From positions 939,430-1,003,429 of the forward strand of contig NW_005434657.1 of the NCBI RefSeq assembly GCF_000315625.1: a stretch of DNA of 64,000 nt, written 5' to 3'. This stretch comes from Guillardia theta CCMP2712 (Eukaryota > Cryptophyceae > Pyrenomonadales > Geminigeraceae). This document shows positions 61,101-64,000 of the stretch, piece by piece (the stretch's first letter is position 1; every line of letters begins with the position of its first letter). A program made the position numbers and the translations under genes. The notes beneath the pieces were generated by a model. The model was not told the origin of the DNA. It saw nothing but the letters and a program-made list of their open reading frames with translations, and did no database searches.

Positions 61101-64000
61101 CTAAACCGTTCAAATATCTCGGCTATCGCATCTCTCTGTGGAAGGAAGAAAGACGAAGAATAAAGGGCTGCCCTTTCACTTGGGGAGAACGAGCATACGT
61201 CTTTGAAAAAACCAAAGAACTGATCAACAATATCAGCTCGTCGAGTTATACTCCTGCGCAAAAATTTTACCTGGTGAAAGTTGGAATTCTCAACGTCTTT
61301 CGCTACTCCGCAGTCATGACTGGATGGACTTGGCGAGACCTACAAGAATTAGATCAACTGTGGATACGAGCTTTTAAAAAAGCGTTAGGCCTAAGCAAAA
61401 GTACAGGGAATGGTATATTCTACCTGCCAACAGAGAATGGAGGGCTGCAGGTCCCTCATCCTGCCCCAATCCTAGGGAGAGCAGCGTTACGATACATCGA
61501 ACGAGAAGTGAATAGTAAGCATGGTGGAGACATCCAAGATAGACTGATATCTAAACTCAGAAACTCGTGCGTAAAATGGGGGTGTCAAACAATGCTTGAG
61601 CTCCAAAGAGAAATGAATTTTCGAACTATGGAGCGGGATGTGGTGCGGGGACCCGAAGCTTTAGCAGTCTGGCTGGCGGAAAAACTAAACACGAGGATCA
61701 GCTGGGCCCATATAGAAGCAGGTCACCTACCTGGAAGCATCTCCCTCCTTCATAGGATGGAGGATATGGTGGCAAACTTGAACGACTGTAACAGACCACA
61801 GGGCTGGACGAACTTCCAAGCCTTATGGAGGCAACTCCCGAAACTCCAATTCTCCTTGCTACGCAATGTACGACCTATCGCGGACGAAGAACTGCATTTG
61901 CCAAGGAAGCTCTGGCCTTTCCCAAGGCAACGCGAGGAGGCGGAGGGGATCGTAATGCAATTGCTACAAGAAAATGTCATCTGGGTAAGCAGCGTCAACA
62001 GAGCATCAGGAACAAAGAGGAAAAGACGAGAGGCTGTCACACAGGATAGTGCTACAACCCGAAAACGAAAGTCACACCCGCAATCAGAGGAGGACCGGGA
62101 GGAGACATCCAAAAAGCATCGGGAAGCAGCAGAAGAGAGAAGGCCACACCCAGCTCATGCAAACACAAGATCCCTCATGGCTAAATTACTAGGCAATCTG
62201 GATCAACAGGAACACCTTATCCTAAAAGGTAAGGAAAGTTTCAAAATCAAGGGCGACATAGCAATCATGGACCGGCCCAGAAGTCACACGGGCCAAGAAC
62301 AAGACATCAAAGAAGCCGAACCTTCCCTTCGCTCGGCGCCATTTGCGAGGAAAGAAGATGAAGATGGCGCCAAGAACCCAGAGAAGACAGAGATCCTACT
62401 GCAAATTGCTAAGCATATCAGCAAAAAACACAACAGCTTACTCAACTCGCAAGCTTGGTGGGAACATCTAACCACCGCCATGGCTGAAATTCGAGATAGA
62501 CAACAAGGCCTTCCGCTGTCGTACGAATTTCTAGAACACTTGGGGATGCTCGCTGAAACAAAACAGTTCAGCAACTGGCCCACCCTCTATCACCCGACAA
62601 TCCAGGCCGCAACAGACAGCTTGCAGGACGACGAGGTTCGACGTGAAATAATATGGATCGACCAACAGGAGCAATACCTCAGCCACGCCGCATGCGAGTC
62701 CGGAACAATCATGATCGGATGGAACCAAACTTGCTTCAGGAAAGAAATCCCTGACGGCTTCATGCTAGTCGGTAAGGTACCTAAAGGATCAGAAATATGT
62801 TACGCTGCAAATTTCTGGAGGACGGGCGATCGGAGCCTCAGGAAGTCACAAGACGACCTGATTGTCTACTGCAAAGAGTCGGAACAAGAGAGAATAATTG
62901 TCCAACTCACAGTACACCTGATCCCTGAACGGGAGGAGCTACAAGAATACCGAAGGAAGCAAAACGAAAACTATCAAGCCTCGGCCAAACAGGAGAAGAA
63001 CAGGAACCACGTGTGGTCCGCAATCCACGGCGACATATCACGAAACAGGAAGGGTCGATCAATGTCGATAGGATACAGCACGCAGGAAAAGGAAGGAGAG
63101 CAGGAACGCGGAGCGATCAAGATACACGGAAAATGTAGCGTCATCAGAGCACATACCATCGCACTCTGCATACTCCTACAAGCGATTTGGGAACAAAGAG
63201 GCAAACAGAAAACAATCAGGAAAATCTTCGTCCTCTTTAAATCAACCCGAATGCATCGCTTTCTTACGGACACCCTCAGATGGTCTACCATGCAGTATGA
63301 AGACGAGCTCGTATACGACTTGGCAGGAAGACTGCAGGAATGCCTGAGCAAATTTCAGCGGGAAGGCATTGAGATCAACCTCTCTCTGATCGCAGACCAC
63401 ACCGTAGTGCAAGAAGCTGCAGAGGAAGCTCGCAAGGGAAAATCCTCCTTCTCCTCCACGTGGGAAAGGGCCCTCATCGACAGCGACTTGGGATTCTGCA
63501 TTGCAGACGAAGAGAACTTCAAGCCGGGGATGGATCGACTGAAAATATGGGATAAGATAATCAGAGAAGAACAACTGGAACTGAGGAGGAAAGAAGCCCC
63601 CCTTACCTTGACGGAAACCTTTCTCCTGGAACCACAAGTGGGCAGAAGGATCCTAGGTCGAGCCTTACAGAGGTGTCGAGGATCAGTACTTCGGACAGCC
63701 ATCCAAGCTATTACCTGGTCAGCACCTACGAGGAAAAAGCTGTTCCAGTGGAAGAAGACGACATCCCCCTGTTGCCCATGGTGCGAAGGCAGGGAAGAAA
63801 GCTGGGTGCATATCCAGCTAGCCTGCAAAGAATTTGAGCTCATGATCGCTTTGGCACACAACAGAGTAATGGAGACAATCAAGGGATGCCTGACAGAAAG
63901 CTGGAAGAAGAAAAGTGTTGAACAGGAGAGTTGGTGGCAAACGCCAATCAACTCTATGACAGGGCTAGGACTGAGCTATAAAAAAGACGATCTGAGTAAT
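58181..64000 (+). CDS. Non-LTR retrotransposon ORF2: APE endonuclease - reverse transcriptase - zinc finger (runs off the window)
   Basis: One frame open from ATG 58181 to the window end, at least 1,940 codons; frame checked at 58556, 58676, 60893 and 63956. N-terminal APE-like endonuclease: ISQNVNGCNHFVLKHI, VVLLQEV, GDLRLVTL, IIAGDFNAAR, FTFSTWYKQ, AVDHRAL. A Cys cluster (CSKCSNIGC, YCTKCKSF) precedes the RT: RKAAGLDLISNEVL, FQEGFRPGRST, LYLDFANFFNNV (catalytic Asp), GLPQGGASSPQLANLVL, LSFADDMVLIA (catalytic DD), GLQINNKKSE. Then a long C-terminal region with a basic stretch (RKRKSHPQSEED) and a CCHC-type finger CCPWCEGREESWVHIQLAC. It lies about 90 bp after a TTTAGGG block. Unlike the ORF1 copies it shows no break, so it may be recent or active. 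Confidence 0.9.
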   Translation, partial: MHRKSSDPGFLISQNVNGCNHFVLKHILAYLIQSFQPGVVLLQEVRVSARDENKLRKMIKENWACYRIFLGPAKINAKKGKGDLRLVTLVHAALSPSPSPAAHQACNKEKKYRNRVFSIKVGTGKNSFLVTNLHQVPAENAIREQGELWAELLHLALGTRETHIIAGDFNAARTNTTTPMRRGYSPSSITAKADERFEKFLADLSAHRTLSYEQISETGTTFTFSTWYKQELIEAKLDAVLAIHPPSDEDNFPNISLQSWTVDGCVIGGAVDHRALVVQVHTKFTSEETQLIPRVEVHQMKSRQKKGETPKSRWVLDRDSWEEKKIEWAQQLDANIRDMRAKAQECNICEMLANSLPLKEVKIRKGGRRHSNKEQMDLKRSIRNLRTKLREASQQSPATGVPTEATLQRELRTKIERFRTICEEQNNEVFQEICQQQQTRLGTVGSRESQNAMGRKNDFIPKEPMISQDIKKKHPNSLRCHKGLALRLLGKIVDNADELINQIEATLSSEDTRGVRAFWSANQQLMIGIEREGTDDWIFLSLLPANTITKAIVALEESDKTTWEIAGYRDLTDHLPMQKVRELEDADHTRFFFSVNACTKQGTCSKCSNIGCMLPLADSSDETIGGGGITPYCTKCKSFTTVAPRRITPPEGVQLSRRQQQEITRPLAPGEIDVWLASAPRRKAAGLDLISNEVLRALPPACREEVGKLVNAALEGKAEVLNKTARVRLLPKNQFCHILENMRPICVMSTLTRLVQAILAHRLSKTVEANNVLTNFQEGFRPGRSTSRQAHRLISIVEEAEEAKTSLILLYLDFANFFNNVAIEVVEQAMNSLGFHPEDIRTVIACNSGVELQIQTNEFNTGKIPLIIGLPQGGASSPQLANLVLCILSRQLDKCSTGTTNNLSFADDMVLIAHTMKEMRELVAVVDSFCKWSGLQINNKKSEITSFDYARKGEVPGANKITVMGEPVEALPATKPFKYLGYRISLWKEERRRIKGCPFTWGERAYVFEKTKELINNISSSSYTPAQKFYLVKVGILNVFRYSAVMTGWTWRDLQELDQLWIRAFKKALGLSKSTGNGIFYLPTENGGLQVPHPAPILGRAALRYIEREVNSKHGGDIQDRLISKLRNSCVKWGCQTMLELQREMNFRTMERDVVRGPEALAVWLAEKLNTRISWAHIEAGHLPGSISLLHRMEDMVANLNDCNRPQGWTNFQALWRQLPKLQFSLLRNVRPIADEELHLPRKLWPFPRQREEAEGIVMQLLQENVIWVSSVNRASGTKRKRREAVTQDSATTRKRKSHPQSEEDREETSKKHREAAEERRPHPAHANTRSLMAKLLGNLDQQEHLILKGKESFKIKGDIAIMDRPRSHTGQEQDIKEAEPSLRSAPFARKEDEDGAKNPEKTEILLQIAKHISKKHNSLLNSQAWWEHLTTAMAEIRDRQQGLPLSYEFLEHLGMLAETKQFSNWPTLYHPTIQAATDSLQDDEVRREIIWIDQQEQYLSHAACESGTIMIGWNQTCFRKEIPDGFMLVGKVPKGSEICYAANFWRTGDRSLRKSQDDLIVYCKESEQERIIVQLTVHLIPEREELQEYRRKQNENYQASAKQEKNRNHVWSAIHGDISRNRKGRSMSIGYSTQEKEGEQERGAIKIHGKCSVIRAHTIALCILLQAIWEQRGKQKTIRKIFVLFKSTRMHRFLTDTLRWSTMQYEDELVYDLAGRLQECLSKFQREGIEINLSLIADHTVVQEAAEEARKGKSSFSSTWERALIDSDLGFCIADEENFKPGMDRLKIWDKIIREEQLELRRKEAPLTLTETFLLEPQVGRRILGRALQRCRGSVLRTAIQAITWSAPTRKKLFQWKKTTSPCCPWCEGREESWVHIQLACKEFELMIALAHNRVMETIKGCLTESWKKKSVEQESWWQTPINSMTGLGLSYKKDDLSN

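Overview
The window looks like nuclear DNA of a cryptophyte alga, most likely Guillardia theta (inference). Three things support this: genes split by many short GT-AG introns of about 43-60 bp; two proteins with a signal peptide followed directly by a transit-like stretch starting with Phe, the targeting signal of red complex plastids; and an intact rhodopsin of the cryptophyte 'bacteriorhodopsin-like' channelrhodopsin type. The telomere-type motif is TTTAGGG, present in many internal blocks.

Host genes. 1-7.7 kb: a 3' terminal exon, an NHL-propeller/coiled-coil protein (-), tRNA-Arg(UCG) (-), and a plastid-targeted Shewanella-like protein phosphatase of 15 or 20 exons. 34-53 kb: a Na+/Ca2+ exchanger (-), a MAP kinase with a TDY activation loop, a 10-exon gene of unknown function (-), the rhodopsin, a membrane-anchored protein built from five copies of one 69-bp exon (-), and a plastid-targeted NAD(P)-binding protein. 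Between these lie spacers rich in GGGTAGGG/CCCTACCC and one very GC-rich block (38.4-39.3 kb).

8.3-23 kb is a decayed cysteine-rich extracellular-protein gene broken up by nested insertions: a LINE-like coiled-coil ORF carrying a solo LTR (TSD GATTG), a coiled-coil gene with a possible HNH motif, a minus-strand LINE fragment joining a Ulp1-like protease to an endonuclease, and a complete, apparently very young Ty3/gypsy chromovirus with identical LTRs, TSD TACAG and a canonical -1 frameshift signal.

23.1-27.9 kb: a decayed Crypton-like tyrosine recombinase is joined to about 3 kb of AT-rich DNA from a nucleocytoplasmic large DNA virus (VLTF3-like, DUF5832-like, small membrane proteins, A32-like packaging ATPase). 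The viral segment ends in a TTTAGGG block.

27.9-32.7 kb and 55.6-64 kb (plus a scrap at 8.2 kb) hold pieces of a non-LTR retrotransposon family. Nearly every piece is bounded by TTTAGGG repeats and several are preceded by 17-20 bp tandem arrays. The right edge holds one uninterrupted ORF2 (endonuclease, reverse transcriptase, zinc finger) of at least 1,940 codons that runs off the window. Together with a perfect head-to-head telomere palindrome at 8.3 kb, this suggests a chromosome region built by telomere-associated retrotransposition, breakage and healing. A 100-N assembly gap lies at 32.7 kb.
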